Positions 26,413 to 37,398 are shown, counted from the first letter of the stretch. The stretch: DNA of 64,000 nucleotides from Variovorax sp. S12S4 (GCF_023195515.1 NZ_JALPKR020000002.1:3635001-3699000); one strand, 5' to 3'. Translations and numbers: made by a program. The notes: generated by a model from the letters alone, not told the origin.

Positions 26413-27701
26413 GCAGGCACCCCTTCCTTCTTGAAGAGGTCACGGAACACGGGGTAGATGTCGCTTGCGTCCGATACCTTGCGCATCGCGAAGTTGGGCT
26501 GCAGGCCCTCCAGCTGCGCGTATTCCTGCCACAGGTTCTGCTCGGTTTCGGCCACCTGCACATAGGCGTAGTAGCGCACCACCGGAAGGATGTTTTCGAC
26601 CAGCAGCTCGCGGCAGCGCCCGCTGTCCTGGTGCCAGTTGTCGCCGTCGCTTGCCTGCGCGCCGTACACGTTCCATTCGCCGCTCGGGTAGCGGGCCTTG
26701 ATGATCTCGTCCATCAATACCAGCGCGCTCGACACCACGGTGCCGCCGGTTTCGGTGGCATGGAAGAATTCTTCTTCGTTCACCTCCTGCGCCTGCGTGT
26801 GGTGGCGCAGGAACACGAGGTCGATGCGTTCATAGTGCCGCGTAAGAAACAGATAGAGCAGCATGAAGAAGCGCTTGGCCATATCCTTGCGGGCCTCGTC
26901 CATGGAGCCCGAAACGTCCATCAGGCAGAACATCACCGCCTTGGCGCTGGGCACCGGGGTCTTCACGCGGTTGCGGTAGCGCAGGTCGATCGGGTCGATG
27001 TAGGGCACATGCCGCGCGGTTCTGCGCAGCTCTTCAATGTGCTCTTCAGTCTCGCGGATTTCTTTCTGGATGAAAGGCTGCTCCGCCTGCGGATGCTGCT
27101 TCAGGTGCAGCAGGTGCGCCTCCAGGCGCCGCAGTTCCTTGCGCGGCTCGCCGCCGAGCGCAATGCGCCGCGCGAGGGCTCCGCGCATCGAGCGCACCAC
27201 GTGCAGGTTGTTGGGCGTGCCATCGTTCGTGAAGCCTGCGCGGTGGCTCTTCCATTCGGGCACTTCGGCAATCTGCGTGCGAATGAGGTGCGGCAACGCC
27301 AGGTCGTCGAAGAACACGCGCATGAACTCCTCGCGCGTGAGGCGGAACACGAAGTCGTCCTCGCCTTCGCCGCCGTCTCCGGCCTCGCCGCTTCCCGAAC
27401 CGCCGCCGGCCTGCCCCTCGGGCCGCGCAATGCGGTCGCCCTTCAGGTATTCCTGGTTGCCCGGGTGCACGTATTCGCGGTCGCCGCCGCGCGCATGGCC
27501 GAACACCGGTTCGGACACATCGTGGCGCGGCAGGGTGACATCTTCGCCTTGCTCCAGTTCGCGGATGTTGCGCCCGCTGACCGCGCGCCGCACGGCTTCC
27601 TGGATCTGGCCTTTGTAGCGCCGGAGGAAGCGCTCCCGGTTGCCGATGGATTTGTTCTTGCCCGAGAGCCGGCGGTCGATGATCTGCTGCAGGATGGCCA
27701 C
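26409..27701 (-). CDS. YeaH/YhbH family protein (DUF444, VWA-like)
   Basis: A 430-residue protein of the YeaH group. The C-terminal half resembles a von Willebrand A domain: AVMFCLMDVSGSMDEARKDM carries a DxSxS MIDAS motif, and TETGGTVVSSALVLMDEII follows. The N-terminal part is charged, with a glycine-rich linker (GQAGGGSGSGEAGDGG). The family is always associated with PrkA-type kinases and SpoVR, and the three likely form one functional unit. Overlap with spoVR (ATGA) and a 63-base gap after prkA support an operon. Confidence 0.92.
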   Translation of the reverse strand: MAILQQIIDRRLSGKNKSIGNRERFLRRYKGQIQEAVRRAVSGRNIRELEQGEDVTLPRHDVSEPVFGHARGGDREYVHPGNQEYLKGDRIARPEGQAGGGSGSGEAGDGGEGEDDFVFRLTREEFMRVFFDDLALPHLIRTQIAEVPEWKSHRAGFTNDGTPNNLHVVRSMRGALARRIALGGEPRKELRRLEAHLLHLKQHPQAEQPFIQKEIRETEEHIEELRRTARHVPYIDPIDLRYRNRVKTPVPSAKAVMFCLMDVSGSMDEARKDMAKRFFMLLYLFLTRHYERIDLVFLRHHTQAQEVNEEEFFHATETGGTVVSSALVLMDEIIKARYPSGEWNVYGAQASDGDNWHQDSGRCRELLVENILPVVRYYAYVQVAETEQNLWQEYAQLEGLQPNFAMRKVSDASDIYPVFRDLFKKEGVPA

Positions 27702-27764
27702 GATGATGTCAAAGCTCCTTGCAAAAAGGGGGCGAGGCCCCGGCCTCGCCGCTATGGACTATCG

Positions 27765-29687
27765 CTATGAACTCTTGCGTACCCGCAGGTACCACTCGCA
27801 GAGCAGGCGAACCTGCTTGGCCGTATAGCCCTTTTCGACCATGCGGGTCACGAAGTCTTCGTGCTTCTTCTGTTCGTCGGCACTGCTCTTCGTGTTGAAG
27901 CTGATCACCGGCAGGAGTTCCTCGGTGTTGGAGAACATCTTCTTCTCGATGACGGCGCGCAGCTTTTCGTAACTCGTCCATGCGGGGTTGCGCCCGGCGT
28001 TGCCGGCCCGCGCACGCAGCACGAAGTTGACGATCTCGTTGCGGAAGTCCTTCGGATTGCCGATGCCCGCGGGCCGCTCGATCTTCTCGAGTTCGGCGTT
28101 GAGCGCGGCCCGGTCGAACACCTCGCCGGTGTCCACGTCGCGGAACTCCTGGTCCTGGATCCAGTAGTCGGCATAGGTGACGTAGCGGTCGAAGATGTTC
28201 TGGCCGTATTCGCTGTAGCTCTCCAGGTAGGCCGTCTGGATTTCCTTGCCGATGAACTCGGCATAGCGCGGCGCCAGCAGCTCCTTGATGTAGCTGATGT
28301 ACTTCTGTTCTGTTTCCGGCGGAAACTGCTCACGTTCGATCTGCTGCTCGAGCACATACATCAGGTGCACCGGGTTGGCGGCCACCTCTGAACTGTCGAA
28401 GTTGAACACCTTGGAGATGATCTTGAACGCAAAGCGGGTCGATACGCCGCTCATGCCTTCATCAACCCCGGCGTAGTCGCGGTATTCCTGGATCGACTTG
28501 GCCTTGGGATCGGTGTCCTTGAGGTTTTCGCCGTCGTACACCTGCATCTTGCTGTAGATGCTGGAGTTCTCGGGCTCCTTCAGCCGCGTGAGCACCGAGA
28601 GCTGGGCCATCATGCGCAGCGTGCCGGGAGCGCAGGGCGCCTTTGCCAAGGATGAGTTGCGCACCAGCTTTTCGTAGATCTTGATTTCTTCCGAGGCGCG
28701 CAGGCAGTAGGGAATCTTGACGATGTAGATCCGGTCGAGAAAAGCCTCGTTGTTCTTGTTGTTGCGGAAGGCCTTCCATTCGCTCTCGTTGCTGTGCGCC
28801 AGCACGATGCCGTCGAACGGAATGGCGCCGAAGCCTTCGGTGCCCTTGAAGTTGCCTTCCTGCGTGGCGGTAAGCAGCGGGTGCAGCACCTTGATGGGCG
28901 CCTTGAACATTTCCACGAATTCGAGCAGGCCCTGGTTGGCCAGGCACAGGCCGCCCGAGTAGGCGTAGGCGTCAGGGTCGTCCTGGGCGTAGGTTTCGAG
29001 CTTGCGGATGTCGATCTTGCCGACCAGCGAGGAGATGTCCTGGTTGTTCTCGTCGCCCGGCTCGGTCTTGGCAACGGCAATCTGGCGCAGCACGGAAGGG
29101 TAGCGCTTGACCACCTTGAACTGGCGGATGTCGCCGCCGTACTCTTCGAGGCGCTTGACGGCCCACGGCGAGAGGATGCGGTTCAGGTAGCGGCGCGGAA
29201 TGCCGTATTCCTTTTCAAGGATCTCGCCGTCTTCCACCGCGTCGAAAAGACCGAGCGGCGTTTCGTTGACCGGCGAACCCTGAATGGCATAGAACGGCAC
29301 ATGCTCCATGAGCTGCTTCAGGCGCTCGGCAATCGAGCTCTTGCCGCCGCCGACGGGGCCCAGCAGGTAGAGGATCTGCTTCTTTTCCTCGAGGCCCTGG
29401 GCGGCATGCCTGAAGTACGACACCACCTGCTCGATGGCGTCCTCCATGCCGTAGAACTCCTTGAACGCGGGGTAGATCTTGATGACCTTGTTCGCGAAGA
29501 TCCGCGAAAGCCTGGGATCGTTGCGCGTGTCGACCAGCTCGGGTTCGCCGATTGCCTTGAGCATCCGCTCGGACGCAGTGGCATACGCTGTGGGATCGCG
29601 TTTGCAAATATCCAGGTAGTCCTGCAGCGAGAGGACTTCCTCGCGGGTGCGCTCGTAGCGGGCGGCAAAGTTGCTGATCACATCCAT
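27765..29687 (-). CDS. PrkA family serine protein kinase / AAA ATPase
   Basis: A 640-residue PrkA (YeaG) protein. The AAA-like N-terminal region has Walker A LLGPVGGGKSSIAERLKQL near residue 105, FGAIPFDGIVLAHSNESEW as the Walker B neighbourhood, and the C-terminal PrkA domain covers about 400-640. In enterobacteria YeaG is a nitrogen- or stationary-stress kinase acting with YeaH; recent work on Bacillus PrkA favours an AAA protease-like role, so the activity is uncertain. ATG 29687 has GGAGG seven bases upstream; the GTG two codons earlier is too close to it. It heads the operon, after a 629-base leader region. Confidence 0.93.
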   Translation of the reverse strand: MDVISNFAARYERTREEVLSLQDYLDICKRDPTAYATASERMLKAIGEPELVDTRNDPRLSRIFANKVIKIYPAFKEFYGMEDAIEQVVSYFRHAAQGLEEKKQILYLLGPVGGGKSSIAERLKQLMEHVPFYAIQGSPVNETPLGLFDAVEDGEILEKEYGIPRRYLNRILSPWAVKRLEEYGGDIRQFKVVKRYPSVLRQIAVAKTEPGDENNQDISSLVGKIDIRKLETYAQDDPDAYAYSGGLCLANQGLLEFVEMFKAPIKVLHPLLTATQEGNFKGTEGFGAIPFDGIVLAHSNESEWKAFRNNKNNEAFLDRIYIVKIPYCLRASEEIKIYEKLVRNSSLAKAPCAPGTLRMMAQLSVLTRLKEPENSSIYSKMQVYDGENLKDTDPKAKSIQEYRDYAGVDEGMSGVSTRFAFKIISKVFNFDSSEVAANPVHLMYVLEQQIEREQFPPETEQKYISYIKELLAPRYAEFIGKEIQTAYLESYSEYGQNIFDRYVTYADYWIQDQEFRDVDTGEVFDRAALNAELEKIERPAGIGNPKDFRNEIVNFVLRARAGNAGRNPAWTSYEKLRAVIEKKMFSNTEELLPVISFNTKSSADEQKKHEDFVTRMVEKGYTAKQVRLLCEWYLRVRKSS

Positions 29688-29709
29688 GGTCACGCCTCCA
29701 TCAAGTCTG

Positions 29710-29726
29710 CGGGTTTTATTAACCCG
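29710..29726. promoter_or_regulatory. Inverted repeat in the prkA leader
   Basis: CGGGTTTTATTAACCCG has 6-base perfect arms and a 5-base centre. It ends 23 bases before the prkA start codon, so it may be an operator or a 5'-leader hairpin affecting ribosome access. No second copy is seen in the window. Confidence 0.4.
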
Positions 29727-30274
29727 AAGCCTGCAGCCGCAATGCGTCGCAACTTTTTAAAGGTGTGCCCGCCCCATGGCTGCAAGCCGTGGAAAACTCC
29801 CTTAATCACATCTGCACAAACAGCATAAAGCAAAGAGTGCACCCGGAATATTGTTTGTTAAATCAGAACCACAGTGCCGAGTAAAGTTCCCAAGAAAAAC
29901 CCGCACCATTTCTCAATTCCAGCTAAATTCCAAGGTTCGGCAAACGGACTCGGTGCTATCCCGATGCCCAGTGAAAATACCTATGGCAATCGGTCTATGC
30001 ACTCATTGCTTCTTTTCCGGGGAAAGCACCTCCTATTGAGCCCCCCACGGCCCAAAAACGGTTACACCACAATAACGCGCCATGTGCTGTTTGGGTTTAT
30101 TGCTCAAACCAAAAATATATAAAAGCAATCTGCGCGCCATCTTTTGATGGGCAAGTCGCGCATGTCCGCGTGGGAACGCGCGCCAATCGCTGGTCGGCGT
30201 GGTTCTGGCGGGAGCCTTCATGGTGCGCGGCACCGAACAAGGTCGGCAGGCACCGTTCGCGTGCATGAATGAAG

Positions 30275-30297
30275 ACAGGGGCCGCATGGGCCCCTGT
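30275..30297 (-). terminator. Terminator hairpin after dnaJ
   Basis: ACAGGGGCC and GGCCCCTGT form a perfect 9-bp stem with a 5-base loop, 20 bases past the dnaJ stop codon. The following minus-strand bases (CTTCATTCAT) are only moderately T-rich. It closes the grpE-dnaK-dnaJ region. Confidence 0.7.
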
Positions 30298-30316
30298 TCT
30301 TGCTACTTCAGCTTCT

Positions 30317-31453
30317 TCAGCTGAAGAATTCCTTGGCCTTGTCGAGCCAGCCCTTGTCGGTGGGGCTGTGCTTGTCGCCGCCCTTCTTGAGCGACTCATC
30401 AAGCTCCTTCAGCAGCTTGCGCTGGTGCTCGGTGAGCTTGACCGGCGTTTCGACGCGCACGTGGCAATACAGGTCGCCCGGGTAGCTCGACCGCACGCCC
30501 TTGATGCCCTTGCCACGCAGGCGGAACTGCTTGCCGCTTTGCGTGCCGTCGGGAATGTCGATGGCGGCCGGGCCCTTGAGCGTGGGCACGCTGATCTCAC
30601 CGCCCAGCGCGGCCGTCGTCATGCTGACGGGCACCACGCAGTGCAGGTCGTCGCCGTCGCGTTCGAAGAGCTCGTGCTTCTTGAGGCGGATCTCGATGTA
30701 CAGGTCGCCTGGCGGCCCGCCATTGGTGCCCGGCTCGCCGTTGCCGGTGCTGCGGATGCGCATGCCGTCGTCGATGCCCGCGGGGATCTTGACCTCGAGC
30801 GTCTTGTTGTTCTTGATCTTGCCCTGGCCGTGGCACACCGTGCAGGGCTCGGGAATGATCTTGCCGCTGCCATGGCAGGTGGGGCAGGTCTGCTGCACGC
30901 TGAAGAAGCCCTGGCGCATTTGCACGGCGCCGGCGCCGTGGCAGGTGGTGCAGGTGATGGGCTTGGTGCCGGGCTTGGCGCCCGAGCCGTGGCAGGTGCC
31001 GCAGTCATCCCAGCTCGGAATGCGGATCTGGGCTTCCTTGCCCTCGGCGGCTTCTTCGAGCGTGACCTCCATGGCGTAGCTGAGGTCGCTGCCGCGGAAC
31101 ACCTGGCGCCCGCCGCTGGTGCGGCCGCGGCCGCCGCCGAACACGTCGCCGAAGATGTCGCCGAACGCTTCCGCGAACCCGCCGAAGCCCTCTGCACCGG
31201 GGCCGCCGCGCATGTTGGGGTCGACGCCGGCGTGGCCGTACTGGTCGTAGGCCGCGCGCTTCTGGCTGTCCGACAGCATTTCGTAGGCTTCCTTCACCTC
31301 CTTGAACTTCGCCTCGGCGTCCTTGCTGGTGTCGCCGTGGTTGCGGTCAGGGTGGTGCTTCATCGCGAGCTTGCGATAAGCCTTCTTGATTTCTTCCTCG
31401 CTCGCATTCTTGGGAACGCCGAGGGTTTCGTAATAGTCGCGTTTTGTGGCCAT
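30317..31453 (-). CDS. dnaJ: co-chaperone DnaJ (Hsp40)
   Basis: A 378-residue type I DnaJ that delivers unfolded proteins to DnaK and stimulates its ATPase. The J domain (1-70) has KHHPDRN with the HPD motif; a Gly/Phe-rich region follows ([20 protein letters not shown]). Four zinc repeats are complete: [24 protein letters not shown] and CTVCHGQG. The C-terminal substrate domain is intact. It lies 97 bases downstream of dnaK, past a hairpin, so expression may be partly reduced relative to dnaK. Confidence 0.97.
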   Translation of the reverse strand: MATKRDYYETLGVPKNASEEEIKKAYRKLAMKHHPDRNHGDTSKDAEAKFKEVKEAYEMLSDSQKRAAYDQYGHAGVDPNMRGGPGAEGFGGFAEAFGDIFGDVFGGGRGRTSGGRQVFRGSDLSYAMEVTLEEAAEGKEAQIRIPSWDDCGTCHGSGAKPGTKPITCTTCHGAGAVQMRQGFFSVQQTCPTCHGSGKIIPEPCTVCHGQGKIKNNKTLEVKIPAGIDDGMRIRSTGNGEPGTNGGPPGDLYIEIRLKKHELFERDGDDLHCVVPVSMTTAALGGEISVPTLKGPAAIDIPDGTQSGKQFRLRGKGIKGVRSSYPGDLYCHVRVETPVKLTEHQRKLLKELDESLKKGGDKHSPTDKGWLDKAKEFFS

Positions 31454-31499
31454 GGCTGGTTCGGTCGGGGCGGGCGTGAAGCCGTAACTTGAAGCGAGA

Positions 31500-31533
31500 A
31501 AGGCTGGAACACCCGCTCAGGTATTCCAGCCTT
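31500..31533 (-). terminator. Hairpin between dnaK and dnaJ
   Basis: AAGGCTGGAA and TTCCAGCCTT form a perfect 10-bp stem around a 14-base loop directly after the dnaK stop. There is no long T run on the minus strand, so it may act as a partial terminator or 3'-end stabiliser that sets a higher DnaK than DnaJ level. Confidence 0.65.
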
Positions 31534-31550
31534 GTTCGAAAGACTGAGGA

Positions 31551-33488
<1,938 letters not shown>

Positions 33489-33603
33489 GTTCTTACTCCT
33501 GAAAGCCTGAAAAATATGTTGTTATGAACTTGTGGATAACCCGGCGCGATTCAAGGTATGAAGCGGGGATTTCCTGTGGGAATCGTGTGTATCGTAGAGC
33601 GGA

Positions 33604-34179
33604 TTACTTGGGCGCGCTGACCGTGACCAGCGCCGGGCGCAGCACGCGCTCGTTGATGGTGTAGCCCTTCTGCAGCACGCTCACCACGGTGTTGGGCTCC
33701 TGCTCGGGCGCGGGCACCACCGAGATGGCCTGGTGCTGGTGCGGGTCGAACTTGGTGCCGGGGGCCGGAGCCACCTCGATCACCTTGTTGCGCTCGAGCG
33801 CGCTCTTCAGTTGGCGCAGCGTGGCTTCGGCACCTTCGCGGATCTGTTCGGGCGTGGCGTCCTTGATGGCCAGGCCGGCTTCGAGGCTGTCCGTCACGGG
33901 GAGCAGGCTCTCCGCAAAGGCCTCGACCGCAAACTTGCGCGCCTTGGTGATCTCGTCGTCGGCGCGGCGGCGGGCGTTCTGCACGTCGGCCTGCGCGCGC
34001 AGGTACTGATCGGCCAGTTCGGCATTCTTGGCCTGCAGTGCGGCGAGCTCGCCCTGAGCCGCGACCAGGGCGTCTTGCGCCTCGGCTTCGTTGGCAGCCT
34101 GTGCGGCCTCCAGTTCTTCGGGGCTTGGCTCGCCTTGCAGCATTTGAGAATTCTGTGCGGATTGTTGCGGGTCAGACAT
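33604..34179 (-). CDS. grpE: nucleotide exchange factor GrpE
   Basis: A 191-residue GrpE that releases ADP from DnaK. The N-terminal coiled-coil helix (about 40-95) includes [20 protein letters not shown]; the beta-domain holds [20 protein letters not shown] and the closing [20 protein letters not shown] signature. It lies upstream of dnaK in the classic grpE-dnaK-dnaJ order, behind a sigma-32-type promoter. Length is normal. Confidence 0.97.
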   Translation of the reverse strand: MSDPQQSAQNSQMLQGEPSPEELEAAQAANEAEAQDALVAAQGELAALQAKNAELADQYLRAQADVQNARRRADDEITKARKFAVEAFAESLLPVTDSLEAGLAIKDATPEQIREGAEATLRQLKSALERNKVIEVAPAPGTKFDPHQHQAISVVPAPEQEPNTVVSVLQKGYTINERVLRPALVTVSAPK

Positions 34180-34224
34180 TTTTCAAAGAACCGGCGTGTG
34201 CCGGGAAACAAACGATAGCCAGCC

Positions 34225-34252
34225 ACTTGGGGCTGGTCAGGGGCATTTCAAG
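34225..34252 (-). promoter_or_regulatory. Sigma-32 (heat-shock) promoter of grpE
   Basis: On the minus strand CTTGAAA (34252-34246) is followed after 14 bases by CCCAAGT (34231-34225). This fits the RpoH consensus CTTGAAA-N13-15-CCCATnT with two mismatches at most in the second box, and lies about 46 bases before the grpE start. The grpE-dnaK-dnaJ genes should therefore be heat-inducible. Confidence 0.75.
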
Positions 34253-34290
34253 CGAAAAAATGCGGCCTGTAGGGCCGCGGAGGCATGAAA

Positions 34291-34310
34291 AAGGCCCGGA
34301 ACCGGGCCTT
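34291..34310 (-). terminator. Terminator after the FKBP gene
   Basis: AAGGCCCGGAACCGGGCCTT is a perfect 9+2+9 hairpin 21 bases past the FKBP stop codon and just upstream of the heat-shock promoter. The minus strand continues TTTTCATG, giving a short U tract, so this is a good intrinsic terminator. It insulates grpE from the FKBP transcript. Confidence 0.8.
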
Positions 34311-34331
34311 CGTGCCAAGGGCTGGCTGCGA

Positions 34332-34682
34332 TCAATGGGCGTCGAGCAGCTCGACGTCGAACTTCAGCGTGGCGTTCGGAGGAATCACGCCGCCGGCGCC
34401 GCGTGCGCCATAGCCCAGCGATGCGGGAATGATCAGCGTGCGCTTGCCGCCGATCTTCATGCCGGCCACGCCTTCGTCCCAGCCCTTGATGACCTGGCCG
34501 GCGCCCAGCGAGAACGCGAAGGGGTCGTTTCGGTCGCGGCTCGAATCGAACTTGGCGCCTTGCACGCCGTCGTTGTAGAGCCAGCCGGTGTAGTGCACGT
34601 GCACGTGTTGGCCGGCCTTGGCTTCGGCGCCGTCGCCCACGGTGGTGTCTTCGTATTGCAGGCCGGAGGGAGTGGTAGGCAT
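34332..34682 (-). CDS. FKBP-type peptidyl-prolyl cis-trans isomerase
   Basis: A 116-residue single FKBP domain without signal peptide, so cytoplasmic. VHVHYTGWLYNDGVQGAKFD, FSLGAGQVIKGWDEGVAGMK and LGYGARGAGGVIPPNATLKF are the standard FKBP12-like motifs, with the aromatic pocket residues (Y, F, W) in place. It should catalyse Xaa-Pro isomerisation during folding, which fits its position beside chaperone genes, though it has its own terminator. Confidence 0.94.
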   Translation of the reverse strand: MPTTPSGLQYEDTTVGDGAEAKAGQHVHVHYTGWLYNDGVQGAKFDSSRDRNDPFAFSLGAGQVIKGWDEGVAGMKIGGKRTLIIPASLGYGARGAGGVIPPNATLKFDVELLDAH

Positions 34683-34775
34683 GTGAACGCTCCTTGCGTC
34701 AATTTGGATGATGAATGGATGGACCAGCGAAGGCCAGAAGTTTACCGATGCCCCGCGGCGGCCCTGCCGGCCTGC

Positions 34776-35228
34776 TCAATTGGCAGGGTCGGCGGGCGGG
34801 GTAGATGATGAGGGCGGGGCGGACGGTGCCGGCGCCGAAGACTCCGCCGAGCCGGAAGCAGCGGATGCCGCAGGCACGGCAGGGGCCGGCGATGAAGCAG
34901 GCGCGGCAGGCGCCGGTGCTGCGGCCTTCTTGACCTGCCCCAGCTGCCACTTGCCCGCAAAGGCCTGCAGGTCGGACAGCCGCTTGAGCAGGTCTTGTCC
35001 GCTCACCGTGAGGCTGTAGCCGTCGCCGCCATGGCTGACGAGACCGGCCTCGCGCAATTCCTTGATGCGCGTATTGAGCGTGTTGGGAGTGATGCCGCCG
35101 ACGCTGTCCTGCAGCAGCCTGAAGGTTTGCGCATGCCCGTCGCGCAGCGCCCAGAGCACGCGCAGTGCATAGCGTGCTTCGAGCAGTGCGAGCAGCTGGC
35201 TGATGGCTGCGTTTTCCTTGGTACTCAT
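34776..35228 (-). CDS. winged-helix regulator, HxlR-like, with a long Ala/Pro tail
   Basis: A 150-residue protein. Residues about 8-95 form an HxlR-type winged helix: LEARYALRVLWALRDGHAQT, FRLLQDSVGGITPNTLNTRI as the recognition region and GLVSHGGDGYSLTVSGQDLL as the wing. The last 50 residues are a low-complexity Ala/Pro/Ser tail, unusual for this family. HxlR regulators often sense reactive aldehydes or redox state, but this one has no obvious reactive cysteine. GAGGAG nine bases before ATG 35228 fixes the start. Targets unknown. Confidence 0.78.
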   Translation of the reverse strand: MSTKENAAISQLLALLEARYALRVLWALRDGHAQTFRLLQDSVGGITPNTLNTRIKELREAGLVSHGGDGYSLTVSGQDLLKRLSDLQAFAGKWQLGQVKKAAAPAPAAPASSPAPAVPAASAASGSAESSAPAPSAPPSSSTPPADPAN

Positions 35229-35346
35229 CGACATCATCTCCTCGGGGCTGGGCGGGCCATCGGTCCTGGCGGCAGGGCCGGTGCCTCGCGTTCTTGTTGG
35301 CTTGCTATGGCCGCTCGTTGGTCGGCGACTATAGCGCAAGGATCAC

Positions 35347-35400
35347 GATGCTACTAGTTTTATAGCTACGGGTGCATGCTGCATGCGGGCCCTGAGACAA
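35347..35400. repeat. Comamonadaceae-type intergenic repeat candidate
   Basis: The block GATGCTACTAGTTTTATAGC followed by TACGGGTGCATGCTGCATGC resembles, from memory, a short interspersed repeat seen in Acidovorax, Polaromonas and Variovorax intergenic regions (a dyad GCTAC/ATAGC core, then TGC-rich tail and CCCTGAG). It includes a small GCATG palindrome. It lies between psd and the HxlR-like gene and could act as a transcript-end hairpin. Only one copy is in this window, so repeat status is unproven here. Confidence 0.4.
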
Positions 35401-35404
35401 AGCC

Positions 35405-36256
35405 TCACAAATTGACAAAATCGGCCATGGCTTCACCCAGGCGAACGGCACGGGTCGGCGACCAATCGGGGTTGAACACCAGCGCAGGCGCCGGGAACAG
35501 CATGACCACGGTGGAGCCGAGCAAGAAGCGGCCCATCTCGTCACCTTTCTTGAGCACGATCTCCTGGTCGGCGTAGTTCCATTCGCGCAGCTCGCCGCCG
35601 CGCGGCGGATTGACCACGCCGTGCCACACGGTGGCCATGCTGCCGACGATGGTGGCACCCACCAGCACCAGCACGAAGGGGCCGCGCCCGGTTTCGAAAA
35701 CGCACACCACACGCTCGTTGCGTGCAAACAGCCCGGGCACGCCGCGCGCCGTGGCGGGGTTGACCGAGAACAGGTCGCCGGGCACGTAGATCATGCGCAG
35801 CAGCCGGCCGTCGCATGGCATGTGAATGCGGTGGTAGTCCCTGGGGCTCAGGTAAAGCGTGGCAAAGCTGCCGTGCGCGAAGCGGGCGGCCAGCGTCGAG
35901 TCGCCGCCGACCAATGCGGTGGTCGTGTAGTTGTGGCCCTTGGCCTGGAAGATCTGGTCGCCCTCGATGGCGCCGAACTGGCTGATCGCGCCGTCCACCG
36001 GGCACACCAGATCGGCGTCGGCCAGCGGCCGCACGCCCGGCTTGAGCGCGCGCGTGAAAAACTGGTTGAAGCTCTTGTAGTGGTTGATGTCCGACTCGAG
36101 CGCTTCGCCCATGTCGACACCGTACTTGGCCACGAAGCGCCGGATGATCCACGTGGTGACGGCGCCGCGTTCCTTGCCTGCGACCCAGCCGGCAAAATTT
36201 GTCAGTGCCTGCTTGGGAAACAGGTATTGGTGCAGTACGGCTGAGCGGTCGGACAC
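35405..36256 (-). CDS. psd: phosphatidylserine decarboxylase proenzyme
   Basis: A 283-residue proenzyme that makes phosphatidylethanolamine at the inner membrane. The self-cleavage site LGST appears in GRFLLGSTVVMLFP near the C-terminus; cleavage before the serine would create the pyruvoyl group on the alpha chain. Other marks are SFNQFFTRALKPGVRPL, CPVDGAISQFG and SPRDYHRIHMPCDG with the catalytic Asp/His region. Length is normal for the 280-300-residue type. It stands alone on the minus strand. Confidence 0.95.
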   Translation of the reverse strand: MSDRSAVLHQYLFPKQALTNFAGWVAGKERGAVTTWIIRRFVAKYGVDMGEALESDINHYKSFNQFFTRALKPGVRPLADADLVCPVDGAISQFGAIEGDQIFQAKGHNYTTTALVGGDSTLAARFAHGSFATLYLSPRDYHRIHMPCDGRLLRMIYVPGDLFSVNPATARGVPGLFARNERVVCVFETGRGPFVLVLVGATIVGSMATVWHGVVNPPRGGELREWNYADQEIVLKKGDEMGRFLLGSTVVMLFPAPALVFNPDWSPTRAVRLGEAMADFVNL

Positions 36257-36405
36257 GTGTGAATGGCCGGGCAGGCCTGGAATGCAAATCGGAGGGGCAT
36301 TCTATAAAGGCCCCCGGCGTCCGGACGTAGGAAGCTTCCCTTGTATCGCGCACCCGGGCAACCGGGCGCGCAAGCGGGCAGGGGCTCGCCGGCCCCGCGG
36401 CGAAA

Positions 36406-37398
36406 TCAATCCGCCTTGATGCCCGCCGCCTTGATCACCTGGGCCCACTTCTCGACTTCGGATTTCTGGAAGGCCGCGATCTTTGCCGTGCTCAGGTCCG
36501 CGGGCTCCATGCCGAAGCCCTTGAGCTTCTCCTGCATTTCGGGCGTTGCAAGAATCTTGCGGATCTCGGTGTGCAGCCGGTCGACGATGGGCGCCGGCGT
36601 GCCCGCGGGCACGAAGATCGCCTGCCACGACAGCACCTCGAAATCCTGCAGGCCCGCGATGCCGGACTCGGCCACGGTCGGTACGTCGGGCATCGAAGCC
36701 AGGCGCTTGGCCGAGGTCACGGCAATGGCGCGCAGCTTGCCGCTCTGCACGTGCGGGCCCGCCACCACGCTGGTGTCGAACATCATGTCGACCTGGCCGC
36801 CGATCACGTCCTGGATGGCCGGACCGCTGCCCTTGTACGGAATGTGCGTGAACTTGACGCCGGACTTGAACGCCAGCAGTTCGAGCGACAGGTGCTGCGA
36901 CGTGCCCGTGCCGGCCGACGCCGACGAAAGCCCGCCCGACTTGGTCTTGCTGGCTTCCAGCACGTCCTTCAACGTCTTGTAGGGGCTCGCCTGGTTCACC
37001 ACCAGCACCAGCGGGTTGGTGCCGATGAGCGTAACGGGCGCAAACGACTTCTGCGGGTCGTAGCCGAGCTTCGGATACAGGCTGATGTTGATGGCGTGCG
37101 AGCTGATCGTGCCGCCCACCATCGTGAAGCCGTCGGGTGCCGCGCGCGCGCCGATTTCCGAGCCCACGCTGCCGCCGGCGCCGCCCTTGTTGTCGATGAT
37201 CACGCTGGTGCCCAGCACCGTGCCGAGCTTCTGCCCGATCAGGCGCGCCAGCACGTCGGTGGTGCCGCCCGCGGGAAACGGCACGAGATAGGTAATGGCC
37301 TTGCCCGTGGGCCAGTTGCCGGTGCCCTGCGCAAAGGCGGGCAGGCCCACGGCAATCGAAGAGGCGAGGGCGGTGCGGATGAGTGTGCGGCGTTGCAT
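36406..37398 (-). CDS. Bug/TctC family receptor, last gene of the uronate minus arm
   Basis: A 330-residue receptor with signal peptide MQRRTLIRTALASSIAVGLP and Bug motifs YLVPFPAGGTTDVLARLIGQ, VIIDNKGGAGGS, APDGFTMV and SGKLRAIAVTSAKRLASMPD. It follows the beta-propeller lactonase by 35 bases and is probably the last gene of the ten-gene minus operon. No TctA/TctB genes are present. Its ligand may be an aldarate, uronate or lactone given the pathway, but this is inference from context. Confidence 0.88.
   Translation of the reverse strand: MQRRTLIRTALASSIAVGLPAFAQGTGNWPTGKAITYLVPFPAGGTTDVLARLIGQKLGTVLGTSVIIDNKGGAGGSVGSEIGARAAPDGFTMVGGTISSHAINISLYPKLGYDPQKSFAPVTLIGTNPLVLVVNQASPYKTLKDVLEASKTKSGGLSSASAGTGTSQHLSLELLAFKSGVKFTHIPYKGSGPAIQDVIGGQVDMMFDTSVVAGPHVQSGKLRAIAVTSAKRLASMPDVPTVAESGIAGLQDFEVLSWQAIFVPAGTPAPIVDRLHTEIRKILATPEMQEKLKGFGMEPADLSTAKIAAFQKSEVEKWAQVIKAAGIKAD

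Larger units (their letters stand above)
29688..30316. other. Gene-free, AT-richer region between prkA and dnaJ
   Basis: No convincing coding sequence is present; the short open frames here have no family resemblance and atypical composition. The base composition is visibly lower in GC than the surrounding genes, especially 29800-30125. It contains several small dyads: CGGGTT/AACCCG at 29710-29726, CCATGGCT/AGCCGTGG at 29774-29792 and CCATC/GATGG at 30137-30150. It must hold the prkA operon promoter and the dnaJ terminator at its right end. I could not identify a sigma-54 or sigma-70 promoter with confidence. Confidence 0.6.

Noticed and set aside
29851..30122. Two short overlapping frames in the prkA leader as small genes
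   Set aside because: No family match, no ribosome site, and codon use unlike the rest of the window; likely chance frames in AT-richer DNA.
33531..33539. A replication origin at the TTATCCACA box
   Set aside because: Only a single DnaA-box-like site is present, with no dnaA, dnaN or AT-rich unwinding region nearby.
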